Origin: Microcaldota archaeon
Lineage (GTDB): Archaea; Micrarchaeota; Micrarchaeia; Anstonellales; Anstonellaceae
DNA: 64,000 nucleotides
Direction: 5' to 3'
Assembly (NCBI GenBank): GCA_026413765.1
Contig: JAOAKI010000001.1
Location: 70,325 to 134,324 of the forward strand
Under the pieces are notes generated by a model. The model saw only the letters and a program-made list of their open reading frames with translations, was not told where the DNA came from and made no database searches. Positions 8,995 through 18,696 of the stretch are shown here, piece after piece; the stretch's first letter is position 1, and each line of letters opens with the position of its first letter. The position numbers were made by a program, and so were the translations under genes.

Positions 8995-9741
8995 ATGGCA
9001 GATTCTGCTCCGAAATTGCTTGTTGATGGAAAGCGTATTGACGGCAGGGCGTTGGACGAGCTGCGGCCTATTAAGATAGTTGCAAGAGTCTTAAATGATG
9101 CAGAAGGCTCTGCTTACATTGAATGGGGAAAGAACAAAATATTGGCAGGGGTTTATGGTCCTTCTGAGTGCATTCCAAAGCACGACCAATCGCTCTATCG
9201 CTCAATCATCAAATTCCGCTACAACATGGCGCCTTTCTCTGGGCTTGAAGAGCACGGCAAAAGCGGACCAAGCAGAAGAAGCAGGGAGCTTTCAAAAGTT
9301 CTCAAGGAAGCATTCGAAAACATCATCATCTCTGAAAGCTTCCCAAAGACGCAGATAGAAATTTACGTTGAAGTCCTGCAGTCTGATGGAGGGACAAGAT
9401 GCGCCGCATTGACTGCTGCGGCGGTGGCTCTTGCAGACGCAGGAATACCTATGAAAGATCTCCCTTGCGCGGTTGCAATATGCAAAATCGACGGCCATAT
9501 GGCAATAGACCCGGGGAAAGAAGAGGACAATTATGGGGAATCAGACATGCCAGTTGCCTTCGCAATGAGGAATGGCGACATACTGCTTTTCCAGATGGAC
9601 GGTATGCTCACTCACGAGGAGTTAGTACAAGGGCTGCAGATGGCCAAAAAGGCAGCTGAAAAAATACACAAAATCCAGATAGACGCAATCCGCAAAGTGT
9701 ATGATGAGCCCAAAGAAGAAAGATTATTGCTAATCAAGTGA
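8995..9741 (+). CDS. rrp41: Exosome complex exonuclease Rrp41
   Basis: The 248-residue RNase PH-fold protein is the catalytic exosome subunit, degrading RNA 3' to 5' with phosphate. Seen are RIDGRALDELRPI, an Arg-rich RNA/phosphate loop (KSGPSRRSREL), SDGGTRCAALTAAAVALADAG and DPGKEEDNYGESDMPVAF, with the acidic active-site residues in place. The ATG at 8995 follows GAGTGGTGGT; the GTG at 8980 overlaps the rrp4 stop and is probably part of the coupling region. Rrp42 follows at 4 bases. Confidence 0.96.
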   Translation: MADSAPKLLVDGKRIDGRALDELRPIKIVARVLNDAEGSAYIEWGKNKILAGVYGPSECIPKHDQSLYRSIIKFRYNMAPFSGLEEHGKSGPSRRSRELSKVLKEAFENIIISESFPKTQIEIYVEVLQSDGGTRCAALTAAAVALADAGIPMKDLPCAVAICKIDGHMAIDPGKEEDNYGESDMPVAFAMRNGDILLFQMDGMLTHEELVQGLQMAKKAAEKIHKIQIDAIRKVYDEPKEERLLLIK

Positions 9742-9745
9742 TTTT

Positions 9746-10522
9746 ATGGAAATAATAGATGAAATAAAAAAAGACATGCTCTTTTCTTTCTTGAGCAAGG
9801 GCAGGAGAGCAGACGGCAGAGGAATGATGGACTTCCGCAAGATCGTTGTGCAGCCCTCTCCTTTGCAGAACGCAGAAGGGTCCTCGCTTGTTGCAATTGG
9901 CAAAACGCAAGTAATAGTCGGCATAAAATTTGACATTGCTGCGCCATTTCCAGACAAGCCAGATGAAGGGATACTTTCCACCTCTGCAGATCTTCTTCCG
10001 CTTGCATCTTCTATGTTTGAGGCAGGTCCGCCCTCTGACGAGTCCATAGAGCTTGCAAGGGTTGTGGACAGAGGAATCCGCAGCGCAAACACGATCGACC
10101 TGAAGTCATTCTTCATTGAGGAAGGAAAAGTGCTTGCGCTCTATATCGACATCTATGTTTTGGACCACGATGGGAACATGTTTGATGCCTCTGCCCTTGC
10201 TGCCATGCAGGCGCTTCTTTGCACTCGCCTACCAAAGATTGAGGACGGCAAAATCGTTCGAGGCGAGTATGCTGGCAAGCTGCCGACAAAGGACAAGGTC
10301 GTCAGCTGCACTTTCGGAAAGCTTGGCGATAAGGTTTTTATAGATCCTTCTTTAGATGAGGAGCGCGGAATGGACTGCAGAATAACTTTCGCAACCACTC
10401 CTACCCATATTTGCGCAGGGCAAAAAGGCGGGTGGGGGGCATTCTCTTATAAAGATATTGTTGAACTTTCAGAGCTTGCGATAAAAAAAGGAGACGAGCT
10501 TCGTTCGTTGCTTCGTGATTAG
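9746..10522 (+). CDS. rrp42: Exosome complex component Rrp42
   Basis: The 258-residue protein is the non-catalytic RNase PH-fold partner of Rrp41 in the hexameric ring. It has GRRADGRGMMDFRKI, NAEGSSLVAIGKTQVIVGIK, ELARVVDRGIR and DPSLDEERGMDCRITFA. As expected for Rrp42 it has no acidic catalytic pair corresponding to the GESDMP segment of Rrp41. Rrp41 ends 4 bases upstream and eL43 starts 11 bases downstream, all in one transcript. Confidence 0.96.
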   Translation: MEIIDEIKKDMLFSFLSKGRRADGRGMMDFRKIVVQPSPLQNAEGSSLVAIGKTQVIVGIKFDIAAPFPDKPDEGILSTSADLLPLASSMFEAGPPSDESIELARVVDRGIRSANTIDLKSFFIEEGKVLALYIDIYVLDHDGNMFDASALAAMQALLCTRLPKIEDGKIVRGEYAGKLPTKDKVVSCTFGKLGDKVFIDPSLDEERGMDCRITFATTPTHICAGQKGGWGAFSYKDIVELSELAIKKGDELRSLLRD

Positions 10523-10533
10523 TTGGTGGTTGA

Positions 10534-10773
10534 ATGGCAGACAAAAACGTCCGCTATGGGGCTGAGATAAGGAAGCAAGCAGCCAAAATCGATGCACTAA
10601 AATCGTCCTCTTTCATCTGCCCCAAATGCGGCAAAAAAAAGGTAAAACGCAAAGGCAATTCCTTATGGGCTTGCCGCTCTTGCAACGCAGTTTTTGCAGG
10701 AGGGACCTATTCGCTTTCAACTCCTGCTGGAGAAGTCGCGATGCGTCTGATAGAAGAATACAAAAAGAGGTAA
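10534..10773 (+). CDS. rpl37ae: Ribosomal protein eL43 (L37ae)
   Basis: The 79-residue zinc-ribbon protein has CPKCGKKKVKR and WACRSCNAVFAGG, a CxxC-x(n)-CxxC zinc site, and the C-terminal GGTYSLSTPAG segment diagnostic of eL43. It binds 23S rRNA in the large subunit. The start has TTGGTGGTTGA ahead of it. It lies between rrp42 and rpoP as in most archaea. Confidence 0.97.
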   Translation: MADKNVRYGAEIRKQAAKIDALKSSSFICPKCGKKKVKRKGNSLWACRSCNAVFAGGTYSLSTPAGEVAMRLIEEYKKR

Positions 10774-10778
10774 TTTGA

Positions 10779-10910
10779 ATGTACGTTTGTCCAAAATGCA
10801 ACAAAAAAATAGCCTCTCTTGACACCAAATTCACGAGGTGCCCATATTGCGGGCATCGCGTGCTCTATAAAGACCGGCAGCCAGTTGCAAGGGAAGTGTC
10901 CACTGATTAG
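10779..10910 (+). CDS. rpoP: DNA-directed RNA polymerase subunit P (Rpb12-like)
   Basis: This 43-residue ORF reads MYVCPKCNKKI, then TRCPYCGHRVLYKDR and ends in VSTD. The CxxC...CxxC zinc ribbon followed by a basic RVLYK motif is the signature of archaeal RpoP/eukaryotic Rpb12, a small zinc subunit at the Rpo3-Rpo10 assembly platform. It begins 6 bases after eL43 and precedes the Brix gene, the usual archaeal order. Confidence 0.94.
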   Translation: MYVCPKCNKKIASLDTKFTRCPYCGHRVLYKDRQPVAREVSTD

Positions 10911-10917
10911 TGGTGGG

Positions 10918-11370
10918 ATGCTTTTTACGACCTCCAAGGCCAAGTCATTGCTTGCAAGGCAGATTGCATTGGCTTTTGCATGCGCAACTCCGAATGCAAA
11001 ATTTTTTGGGAGAGGCAAAAGGTCGCTTGAGAGGCTTGCAAAGCATGCCTCCAAAAGAGGAATCGAAAGAATCTGTGTGGTTTCCCCAGCTGCGCTTATC
11101 TTCTTTGCGATAAAGGATAAATTGCCTGTTATGCTGCTTCCAAGAATCCTTATCAAAAAAATAACTGTCCGTCCACCGCATTTTCGCAAGCTTGCGCAAG
11201 CCTCAAGGCTTTCTTTCTCAGGAAAGAATGCCGCAATTTTTCGAAGACTTTTTGGGAAGGTTCTGCCTTCCGAGAGCGGCTGGCGTTATATTCTTTGCGC
11301 AAGCAATCGCCTCTGCCTGAAATTGAATGGCAAAAAAGTCATGGAGCTGGTGGTTGGGTATGAAAAGTAA
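10918..11370 (+). CDS. Brix-domain ribosome biogenesis protein (IMP4-like)
   Basis: I take the ATG at 10918, just after TTAGTGGTGGG, giving 150 residues; an upstream ATG at 10819 would overlap rpoP entirely. The N-terminal LFTTSKAKSLLARQIALAFA, a KFFGRGKRSLERL segment and SKRGIERICVV match the short archaeal Brix proteins related to Imp4/Rpf1. They act in pre-rRNA processing. It is at the short end of the family. The position after rpoP and before Pcc1 is the standard one. Confidence 0.88.
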   Translation: MLFTTSKAKSLLARQIALAFACATPNAKFFGRGKRSLERLAKHASKRGIERICVVSPAALIFFAIKDKLPVMLLPRILIKKITVRPPHFRKLAQASRLSFSGKNAAIFRRLFGKVLPSESGWRYILCASNRLCLKLNGKKVMELVVGYEK

Positions 11371-11611
11371 AAATTATAGCTGCACTGCCAGGCTTACATT
11401 CCTTTTCGGCACGCAGCGCTTGCTGAAGGCAGCATACGACAGCCTCAGCGCAGAAGCAAGCTATTCTCACCGTGGAAAGTCCAAAATTTCTGCCAAGGAC
11501 GGAAAGCTTGTCATAACTATATTTGCTGAAGACCCAACAAGCCTAAAAGCCTCGCTAAACTCTTATCTTCGCCTCATGCAAATGATTAAAACACTTCAGC
11601 AAGAAGTTTAG
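11360..11611 (+). CDS. pcc1: KEOPS complex subunit Pcc1
   Basis: The 83-residue protein starts at the ATG at 11360, overlapping the last 11 bases of the Brix gene, with GGTGGTTGGGT ahead of it. It ends DPTSLKASLNSYLRLMQMI, the characteristic C-terminal helix of Pcc1 (D-x-T-x-L-R/K-A-S-L-N-S). Pcc1 dimerises the KEOPS complex that makes t6A37 in ANN-decoding tRNAs. Kae1 and Bud32 are not in this window. Confidence 0.9.
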   Translation: MKSKNYSCTARLTFLFGTQRLLKAAYDSLSAEASYSHRGKSKISAKDGKLVITIFAEDPTSLKASLNSYLRLMQMIKTLQQEV

Positions 11612-11631
11612 TTGTTAGGAGGGAGAGGTAT

Positions 11632-11991
11632 ATGGCACAACCGCTTAGAAACCCTGAAGAATTACAAAAAAACTTGGAAGAATTCCAAGAGCTTTCAAGG
11701 CAAGTCCAAGTGATGGCTGCCCAAAGGCAACAGCTTTCCTTCCAAGTCGAAGAGCTCAAAATAGCAGAAGAGATCATCTCAAAATCAACAAAAGAGACAA
11801 TCTACCGAGCCATTGGGCCTATTTTGATTGAGACCTCCAAGTCAGATGCGCTTGCGGATATCAATGAGAGAAAAGAGCTCTATGACCTTCGCATAGGGAT
11901 GCTGCTTAAGCAAGAAGAAAAGCTGCGCCCGCGCATCGAGGAGCTTCGCAGCGAGCTTGAGAAAGCCCTCAAGGAATCTCGCCAAAAGTGA
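11632..11991 (+). CDS. pfdB: Prefoldin subunit beta
   Basis: The 119-residue protein is a coiled coil, a beta-hairpin region (AIGPILIETSKSDALADINERKE) and a second coiled coil. That is the layout of prefoldin beta, which pairs with alpha in an (alpha)2(beta)4 chaperone handing unfolded proteins to the thermosome. A strong ribosome binding site AGGAGGGAGAGGT precedes the ATG. It is the usual partner downstream of Pcc1 and is followed immediately by the DHH gene. Confidence 0.95.
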   Translation: MAQPLRNPEELQKNLEEFQELSRQVQVMAAQRQQLSFQVEELKIAEEIISKSTKETIYRAIGPILIETSKSDALADINERKELYDLRIGMLLKQEEKLRPRIEELRSELEKALKESRQK

Positions 11992-11996
11992 AAGCG

Positions 11997-12968
11997 ATGC
12001 AGCCGCGCGCTTTTTCCAGACTGCTTGCACCATTCAAAAGAAGCAGAACGATCATTACTTTTCATTCTTTAGGCGATTTGGATGCGGTGGGGGCGGCAAT
12101 CGCGCTTTCAAGGTTTCTGGGAAAAAGCTCGATAATTGCGCCGCCTGATGCTCCTTCTTCTTCAGCCCGTCGCCTTATTGACTATCTGCAGCTGCAATAT
12201 GTCTTTTTCGACCAGCTTAGTCTGACCCCCAAAGACAAGATTATCGTGTTGGATAGTGCTTCTTTATCAATCGCCCCGCATCTTAAAGACAAAACAGTGG
12301 ATCTGTCAATCGACCATCATTCCTCTTCTGGCATTCGTGCCAAAAAAAGAATTAGCGACCCCTCAGCCTCTTCAACATGCGAGCTTCTCTACTTTCTTTT
12401 GAAACCAACAGACAAAGTTTCAGCTCTCGCATTGCTTTTGGGAATAATATCTGACAGCGCAGGATTCCAGAATGCCAGCAGCAAAACATTCGAAGCAGTC
12501 TCCTGCCTAGTGGCAAGCTGTGGACTTTCTTATTCAGTAGTCCAGCAGCTTGCGCATGCCCCACAATCATTCTCTGAAAGAATCGAAGCCCTTCGCTCTT
12601 GCCAGACAGTTTCGGCAGACAAAATAGGCCAGCATATAATTGCCACTGCAGTGGCAAAAAGCCATGAGGCGCACTTTGCAGACCTTTTGGTGAGTATGGG
12701 TGCAGATTTGGCGTTTGTTGGATGTATTGGACATGATGGCAGAATATGCGCAAGAATGCGCGACTCGCTCAAAGGCAAAATTCACCTCGGCCAGCTCATG
12801 GCGGAAGCTGCAAAAGTCCTGGAAGGCTCAAGTGGCGGGCATGAGTTTGCGGCAGCAGCTTCAGGAAAAAGGGAGAATGTGAAAGATGCCCTCAGCGTCT
12901 GCTTGAAGCTGGCAGAACAGCAGCTGCTTTCTTTTGAGGATGCAAAAATAAAGAAAATCGAGTGGTAG
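11997..12968 (+). CDS. DHH/DHHA1-family phosphoesterase
   Basis: The 323-residue protein has the DHH-family motifs HSLGDLDAVGAA, IIVLDSAS and SIDHHSSS in the N-terminal domain (with an aspartate-poor first motif), and a C-terminal DHHA1 domain with SSGGHEFAAAAS. Such proteins hydrolyse short oligonucleotides, pAp or cyclic dinucleotides using Mn2+. Its place after prefoldin beta and the exosome genes suggests RNA or nucleotide recycling. The start at 11997 is preferred to a GTG at 11988 that overlaps the pfdB stop. Confidence 0.88.
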   Translation: MQPRAFSRLLAPFKRSRTIITFHSLGDLDAVGAAIALSRFLGKSSIIAPPDAPSSSARRLIDYLQLQYVFFDQLSLTPKDKIIVLDSASLSIAPHLKDKTVDLSIDHHSSSGIRAKKRISDPSASSTCELLYFLLKPTDKVSALALLLGIISDSAGFQNASSKTFEAVSCLVASCGLSYSVVQQLAHAPQSFSERIEALRSCQTVSADKIGQHIIATAVAKSHEAHFADLLVSMGADLAFVGCIGHDGRICARMRDSLKGKIHLGQLMAEAAKVLEGSSGGHEFAAAASGKRENVKDALSVCLKLAEQQLLSFEDAKIKKIEW

Positions 12969-12995
12969 GCTGCGGAATGCTGGAAAAGCAATTTT

Positions 12996-13017
12996 AAGCT
13001 TCGTTGGGATGAAGCTT
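12996..13017. promoter_or_regulatory. 7-bp inverted repeat in the purA leader
   Basis: AAGCTTC and GAAGCTT flank an 8-base spacer, ending 11 bases before the purA ATG. An AT-rich stretch (CAATTTTAAG) overlaps its left arm. It may be a leader hairpin or a repressor site; nothing in the sequence decides which. Confidence 0.45.
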
Positions 13018-13028
13018 GGGGGGTTTGA

Positions 13029-14339
<1,311 letters not shown>

Positions 14340-14346
14340 GTTATTT

Positions 14347-14418
14347 GCCCCTGTAGCTCAGTGGTAGAGCGCGTGCATGGTAAGCACGAGGTCGCGAGTT
14401 CAATCCTCGCCGGGGGCT
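14347..14418 (+). tRNA. tRNA-Thr (GGT)
   Basis: All arms can be folded: acceptor GCCCCTG/CGGGGGC, D-stem GCTC/GAGC, anticodon stem CGTGC/GCACG with loop ATGGTAA (anticodon GGT), variable AGGTC, T-stem GCGAG/CTCGC with loop TTCAATC. No intron and no encoded CCA. It lies 7 bases after purA and converges with the next gene. Confidence 0.93.
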
Positions 14419-14448
14419 TCATTCTTCCGAAAGACTTCTTTCATTGCC

Positions 14449-15885
14449 TTAAGCCCGTCTGCTTTCTGTGTAGTCAAGAATGTGCTCTATTGTTTGCGAA
14501 TCGAAAAAATAAAGCGCAAAGCCGCCCTTTATCGGCGCAGCCATGAAACCGATGTGGTTCTTGAGCCGCGCATATTCAATATCCATATTCATGTGCACTC
14601 TTGCCTCTCTGAGGCTTCTTGGGGCAAGGGGATGCGTATGGATCAAAATAGAGCTTTGGTTTATCTTTTCTGCCAACGGCTGTAAGCATTCTGCTTCAGC
14701 CATCATAAAAGCCAAGTTCGTCAGCCTATAATCTTTTTGCACGGATGTTCCGCGTATCTTATTGACTAACTCTACAATTGATCTGCTGAATACTCTCCTT
14801 CTGCTTTCTTCTAGAGGGACTCGCATTTTTTCTACCATCTCCTCCATTATCTTTTTTCTTTCTTTTGCAGTGGCTCTTTTGAGTCTCTCTTCTGTTTCGT
14901 TCAATAAATTTTCGATGTTTTCCATGTTCGTGATGCCCAGCGAAATTGAGATTTCACGCCACATTTCTCTGATGGTATGCATTGCGCCAACAAAATTTTC
15001 TTTTTCTATCTGCTCAAGCAACAGCATTCGCATCTCGTCTAAAAACTCTGCTGCAACATTTCGCAGCGGTATGAATTCGCTTCCTTTTTGGCTAAAGAAT
15101 ATTACTGCCCCCTGCTCTGTGCCTTCTGTGCTCTGCTTTCTGATGAGGTCCATGATTTCTTGGGAATACATCTTGCCTATCTCTTTTAGGAATCTGCGCC
15201 TTTTTTGCGGCGTGCTTGAAAGCATCGTAGATCGGATTTCTGAGGAATAGCTTTTTATCTCTCCCAGCGCATTTTTGACTTCTTGTCTCATTTTTTCGTT
15301 TGCAGCTTCGGCTTCCTCTTCCTTCTTTCTTTCAAGGAAAGCGATTTTCCTCATCACTCTCCTGTGCATGAAATAGCGGTATCCTGCATATCCAATCGCT
15401 GCGACGCCTGCAGCTTGGATAGGCGGCACGAACAGCATCAGAGTGCATGCAGCAATCAAGGTAGCAGTCATTGCTTTGGTGTTGTTGCTGTTGCTGGCAT
15501 TTTTCTGCTGGCTTATTTCCAAGTCAATTTCTTCCAGTCTCTTTTGCTCATTTTGGATTATTTCTCTCAACTTTGCATGCAGTTTTGCAAGAGTAGAGGT
15601 GAGAAAGAGCCCAGCATAAATCTTTTGGCTTTTTTCCAATTTCTGGTAAAACGAGCGAAGATGTATGCGCATTTTTTCTGCGCCGCGGTGCTCTACTTTT
15701 GTACTGCTGCTTGGCTGATGGTCTGCTGAGATTGCTTTGCTTACCGCGCTGATTATCAACTGCTGTGCTATTTGATCGTTTTCAGCAAAAAACGGGCTGT
15801 TGCATGGCAATTCGTGTGGTGGAAGGATGGGGTCTTGAAAAGCCGGCATTTCGATGGCTAGTTGGCTTGCTTTCCACTCATCCAT
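14449..15885 (-). CDS. Membrane-anchored helical protein with a possible JAMM/MPN-like C-terminal domain
   Basis: This 478-residue protein is not a family I know outright. It has an N-terminal helical region, a coiled coil (about 100-128), a hydrophobic double segment (about 138-170) and long charged helices (175-250 and 320-375). Two separated segments resemble a JAMM metalloprotease. TEQGAVIFF...SEFIPLRNVA (about 256-278) looks like the first strands with a catalytic Glu. SSILIHTHP (411-419) followed by D435 and NHIGFMAAPIKGGFALYFFD looks like the zinc motif and last strands. The spacing to Asp is longer than usual and about 130 helical residues are inserted. A proteolytic role is therefore only a suggestion. 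Confidence 0.6.
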   Translation of the reverse strand: MDEWKASQLAIEMPAFQDPILPPHELPCNSPFFAENDQIAQQLIISAVSKAISADHQPSSSTKVEHRGAEKMRIHLRSFYQKLEKSQKIYAGLFLTSTLAKLHAKLREIIQNEQKRLEEIDLEISQQKNASNSNNTKAMTATLIAACTLMLFVPPIQAAGVAAIGYAGYRYFMHRRVMRKIAFLERKKEEEAEAANEKMRQEVKNALGEIKSYSSEIRSTMLSSTPQKRRRFLKEIGKMYSQEIMDLIRKQSTEGTEQGAVIFFSQKGSEFIPLRNVAAEFLDEMRMLLLEQIEKENFVGAMHTIREMWREISISLGITNMENIENLLNETEERLKRATAKERKKIMEEMVEKMRVPLEESRRRVFSRSIVELVNKIRGTSVQKDYRLTNLAFMMAEAECLQPLAEKINQSSILIHTHPLAPRSLREARVHMNMDIEYARLKNHIGFMAAPIKGGFALYFFDSQTIEHILDYTESRRA

Positions 15886-15942
15886 TTTTCTATCACCGTA
15901 TTGGCAGAGTGTTCCTTATTTTTTTAAGGGCTTTTGCGCCTC

Positions 15943-17184
15943 TCATTCCACCTCTACCGTCTCGCCCAAAACCGGTGCATATGCATCAAACCCCTCAAGC
16001 TTCAGCTCTTCCGCAAATTCCTGGCATTTGTCGCCATGGACACAGAATATCCTTTGCGGGCGGAGTTTTTCGCACATTTCAAAAAGCTCCCTTCTTCCGG
16101 CATGCGCAGAAAAATCAAGATAAGCGTATTGGGCTTTTGGCTTCAGCTTCACGCCATCATACTCAACAAAGCCAAAATTGAGCAGGTTGTGTCCGTTTGT
16201 CCCTTCGACGCAATATCCAGTAAATATTGCCATTGATTGCGGGCTGAGCTGCAAAAGATAAGAAAGCGCGGGCCCGCCCTGCAGCATTCCAGCAGTTGCG
16301 ATGATTATGCAAGGCTTGCGAAGCACCTTCCTTCGCTCCCTTTTGTGCATAATTGGTATGCAAGTCTGCAGGTCTTCTCTAAATTTTTTGAAGTCTTTCA
16401 CATAGGCAGAATACCGCGAAAGCTCCTGTGAGACTCTCCAACCCATGCCATCCACATATACTTCGACATCTTTGTTTATGCTCCTTATTATCCTCACAAG
16501 CTCCTGCGTCCTTCCAATCGCAAACGCAGGGAATAGGATATTCCCGCCGTTTTCAAGGACCGACTCTATATTTTCTGCAAGCTGCTTTTCGAGTTCTTTT
16601 CTTGGCGGATGATCTCGATCCGAATAGGTGCTTTCTATTATCAGCACATCTGGCTCTTTTGGCGGCAGCTCGCACGGATAGGTTGTCCTTGTTGCTTCCC
16701 CCTTGAAGTCGCCAGTATAAACAATCCTCTTTCCATCGATTTCCACATCGATAATCGCAGCCCCGGGGATATGGCCCGCATCGTAAAATATCACTGTAGC
16801 GTCATTGCAGCTGTATCTTTTTTTGTAGGAAAGCTTGGTGGCGTTTTGCTCCATCTTTTTCAGGTGGCTTGGCTTGAACGGGAATTCCCCTCTTTTTGCC
16901 ATTATGTTGATTGAATCCTCAATTATTATCTTGCCCAGTGCAAGTGTCGGCGGGGTGCAGAGAAACTCTGGTGCCCCTCTTTTGTAGAGCGCAGGCAAAA
17001 AGCCAGTATGGTCAAGATGGGCATGCGAGGCGATGACAAAATCTGGCTCTTCTGCAGCGGCAAGAGGATAGGCTTCTTCTGAATGTATCTTCAAGCCGCA
17101 GTCAAGCATGATGTTTTGGCTGCCTCTAAGCAAGATGCTGCTCCTTCCTACTTCCTGAGCTGAACCAAGAAAATCAATTTGCAT
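15943..17184 (-). CDS. Beta-CASP metallo-beta-lactamase ribonuclease (aCPSF2/RNase J-like)
   Basis: The 413-residue protein has the MBL motifs SHAHLDHTG (motif 2), GHIPGAA (motif 3) and YTGDFKGE (motif 4). The beta-CASP motifs follow: ESTYSDRDHPPR (A region), a His or equivalent in FSAHAGRRELF (C region) and the FAIGRTQELVR helix. It lacks N-terminal KH domains, so it is the shorter archaeal aCPSF2-like type rather than aCPSF1. It should be a zinc-dependent endo- or 5'-3' exoribonuclease in mRNA decay or 3'-end processing. It is transcribed alone on the minus strand. Confidence 0.92.
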   Translation of the reverse strand: MQIDFLGSAQEVGRSSILLRGSQNIMLDCGLKIHSEEAYPLAAAEEPDFVIASHAHLDHTGFLPALYKRGAPEFLCTPPTLALGKIIIEDSINIMAKRGEFPFKPSHLKKMEQNATKLSYKKRYSCNDATVIFYDAGHIPGAAIIDVEIDGKRIVYTGDFKGEATRTTYPCELPPKEPDVLIIESTYSDRDHPPRKELEKQLAENIESVLENGGNILFPAFAIGRTQELVRIIRSINKDVEVYVDGMGWRVSQELSRYSAYVKDFKKFREDLQTCIPIMHKRERRKVLRKPCIIIATAGMLQGGPALSYLLQLSPQSMAIFTGYCVEGTNGHNLLNFGFVEYDGVKLKPKAQYAYLDFSAHAGRRELFEMCEKLRPQRIFCVHGDKCQEFAEELKLEGFDAYAPVLGETVEVE

Positions 17185-17276
17185 GCCAAAACCAATACAA
17201 GCAATCCTATAAAGATTGACTCTCTCTGATGGTTTATGAGTTAAGCTATTAAAATTTAGCGTATAATTTTGTTGTG

Positions 17277-18065
17277 ATGTCTGATTTGAATTTCTTGGAT
17301 CTTGTTGTGCTGAAAAAAATCGATGCTGATTCGACAGTTGAGAAATTTGGAAGCCTTATTAACACTTCTTTCTTTGAAACCGCCAACCTCTTAGGGACAA
17401 TCAAGCTCAAAGGCTATATCAATATCGAGTCTTCAATCGGCGGGGCGTCTGCCGTCTCTTTGACTGATGAAGGCAAGAAGGTTTTGGAGCTTGCTTCCCA
17501 GAAGTCAAAAGAGCCAATCGGCCCTCTTGATAATGCCATTTTGCTTACTCTTGCTTCTGGAGCAAGAGATTTGGATGCCATCCAGGACACTCTCAACATC
17601 AGAAGCAGCGACCTTGCCTACCATATCAACAAGCTCGTTGAGCAAGGCTTCATGGATTTTGAAGTCCGCTCCGCCAAAGTGCACTTTCTTCTTACCGAGG
17701 CGGGGTTCAATGCCACTGGCGGCATTAGAGCAGCAACACCTCATTTGGCGCAAAAGCAAGCATTGCAAAAAGAGGAACCAATAGCGCCACCATGGGTCAA
17801 CCCAGAAGATGTCAAGGCAAAAGAAGAAAAGCCAAAGCAAGACGTTGCCCATATCCTTGGACATGAGCCTGCCGCGCCAACCAATGAAACGCAGGAAAAG
17901 CCGCCTGCCAAGCAAGAAGACCAAATGAAAAACATCAAGATGCAAAGGATGCTTTCGAAGCTCCAATATTACTTAGTTGAGTATGCGCCCTATCTTCTGC
18001 TAATAGTTGCCCTGCTTTCGATTTTTGGAGGGGCAATCCTCCTTTCTCTTACAAAATTCTCATGA
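17277..18065 (+). CDS. Membrane-anchored tandem winged-helix protein
   Basis: The 262-residue protein has two winged-helix-like units: about residues 5-75 (ending VSLTDEGKKVLELA) and about 85-150 (LNIRSSDLAYHINKLVEQGF...LLTEAGFNAT). A Pro/Lys/Glu/Gln-rich linker and one C-terminal hydrophobic segment (about 238-258) follow. This would put a DNA-binding head in the cytoplasm tied to the membrane. The stop overlaps the start of the acyl-CoA synthetase beta gene (ATGA), so the two are co-translated. Target and signal are unknown. The ATG at 17277 is preferred over the GTG at 17274. Confidence 0.75.
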   Translation: MSDLNFLDLVVLKKIDADSTVEKFGSLINTSFFETANLLGTIKLKGYINIESSIGGASAVSLTDEGKKVLELASQKSKEPIGPLDNAILLTLASGARDLDAIQDTLNIRSSDLAYHINKLVEQGFMDFEVRSAKVHFLLTEAGFNATGGIRAATPHLAQKQALQKEEPIAPPWVNPEDVKAKEEKPKQDVAHILGHEPAAPTNETQEKPPAKQEDQMKNIKMQRMLSKLQYYLVEYAPYLLLIVALLSIFGGAILLSLTKFS

Positions 18066-18691
18066 GGGATAGTTTGGATTTCTCTTTGCTTTCTAAATAT
18101 AAGATTCCGCACCCAAAATATGCAATCTGCAATTCTGCAGAGGATGCGGCAAAATCCGCGGCGAAGATAGGCTTTCCGGTCGTCTTAAAAGTCAATTCAA
18201 AAACAATAGTGCACAAATCTGACAAGGGAGGCGTGCTACTCAATATCGCAAATCAACAGCAGCTCAAGGCAGGCTACTCATTGCTACTGCAAAGGTTTCC
18301 AGAAATCCAGCAGGAAGGGGTGCTGGTTCAGAAAATGGTGAAAAGCCAAGATGCCGTCGAGCTGATTGTAGGAGGAAAAAAAGACAAGCAGTTTGGCCAG
18401 CTGATTATGGTCGGCCTTGGAGGAATATTTGTAGAGACCTTCCACGACGTGAGTTTCAGAATCTGCCCAATTTCGCGCTCGGATGCTGAAGAGATGCTCA
18501 AGGAGCTGAAAGCTTATCCATTGCTTTTAGGTGCGCGCGGAAGAAAGCCTGCAAATATCTCAGCAGTGATCTCAACAATGCTGAGGGTATCAGATTTGCT
18601 TCTGGCAGAGGACCCCCTGGAGTTTGACCTCAATCCAGTGATTGCAGACGATAAAGGCTGTGTTGCAGTCGATGTAAGGCTGTTGAAGTGA
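18062..18691 (+). CDS. Acyl-/acetyl-CoA synthetase (ADP-forming), beta subunit (ATP-grasp)
   Basis: The 209-residue protein is the ATP-grasp subunit. FPVVLKVNSKTIVHKSDKGGVLLNI, VQKMVKSQDAVELIVGGKKDKQFG, IMVGLGGIFVETFHDV and EFDLNPVI are family motifs for ATP binding and phosphotransfer. With the alpha subunit it converts acyl-CoA, ADP and phosphate to acid, CoA and ATP, which is substrate-level phosphorylation in fermenting archaea. It overlaps the winged-helix gene upstream and nearly abuts the alpha gene downstream. Confidence 0.95.
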   Translation: MRDSLDFSLLSKYKIPHPKYAICNSAEDAAKSAAKIGFPVVLKVNSKTIVHKSDKGGVLLNIANQQQLKAGYSLLLQRFPEIQQEGVLVQKMVKSQDAVELIVGGKKDKQFGQLIMVGLGGIFVETFHDVSFRICPISRSDAEEMLKELKAYPLLLGARGRKPANISAVISTMLRVSDLLLAEDPLEFDLNPVIADDKGCVAVDVRLLK

Positions 18692-18696
18692 TTGAG

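Noticed and set aside
15943-17184. Calling this gene aCPSF1
   Set aside because: No N-terminal KH domains are present; the shorter form is aCPSF2/RNase J-like.
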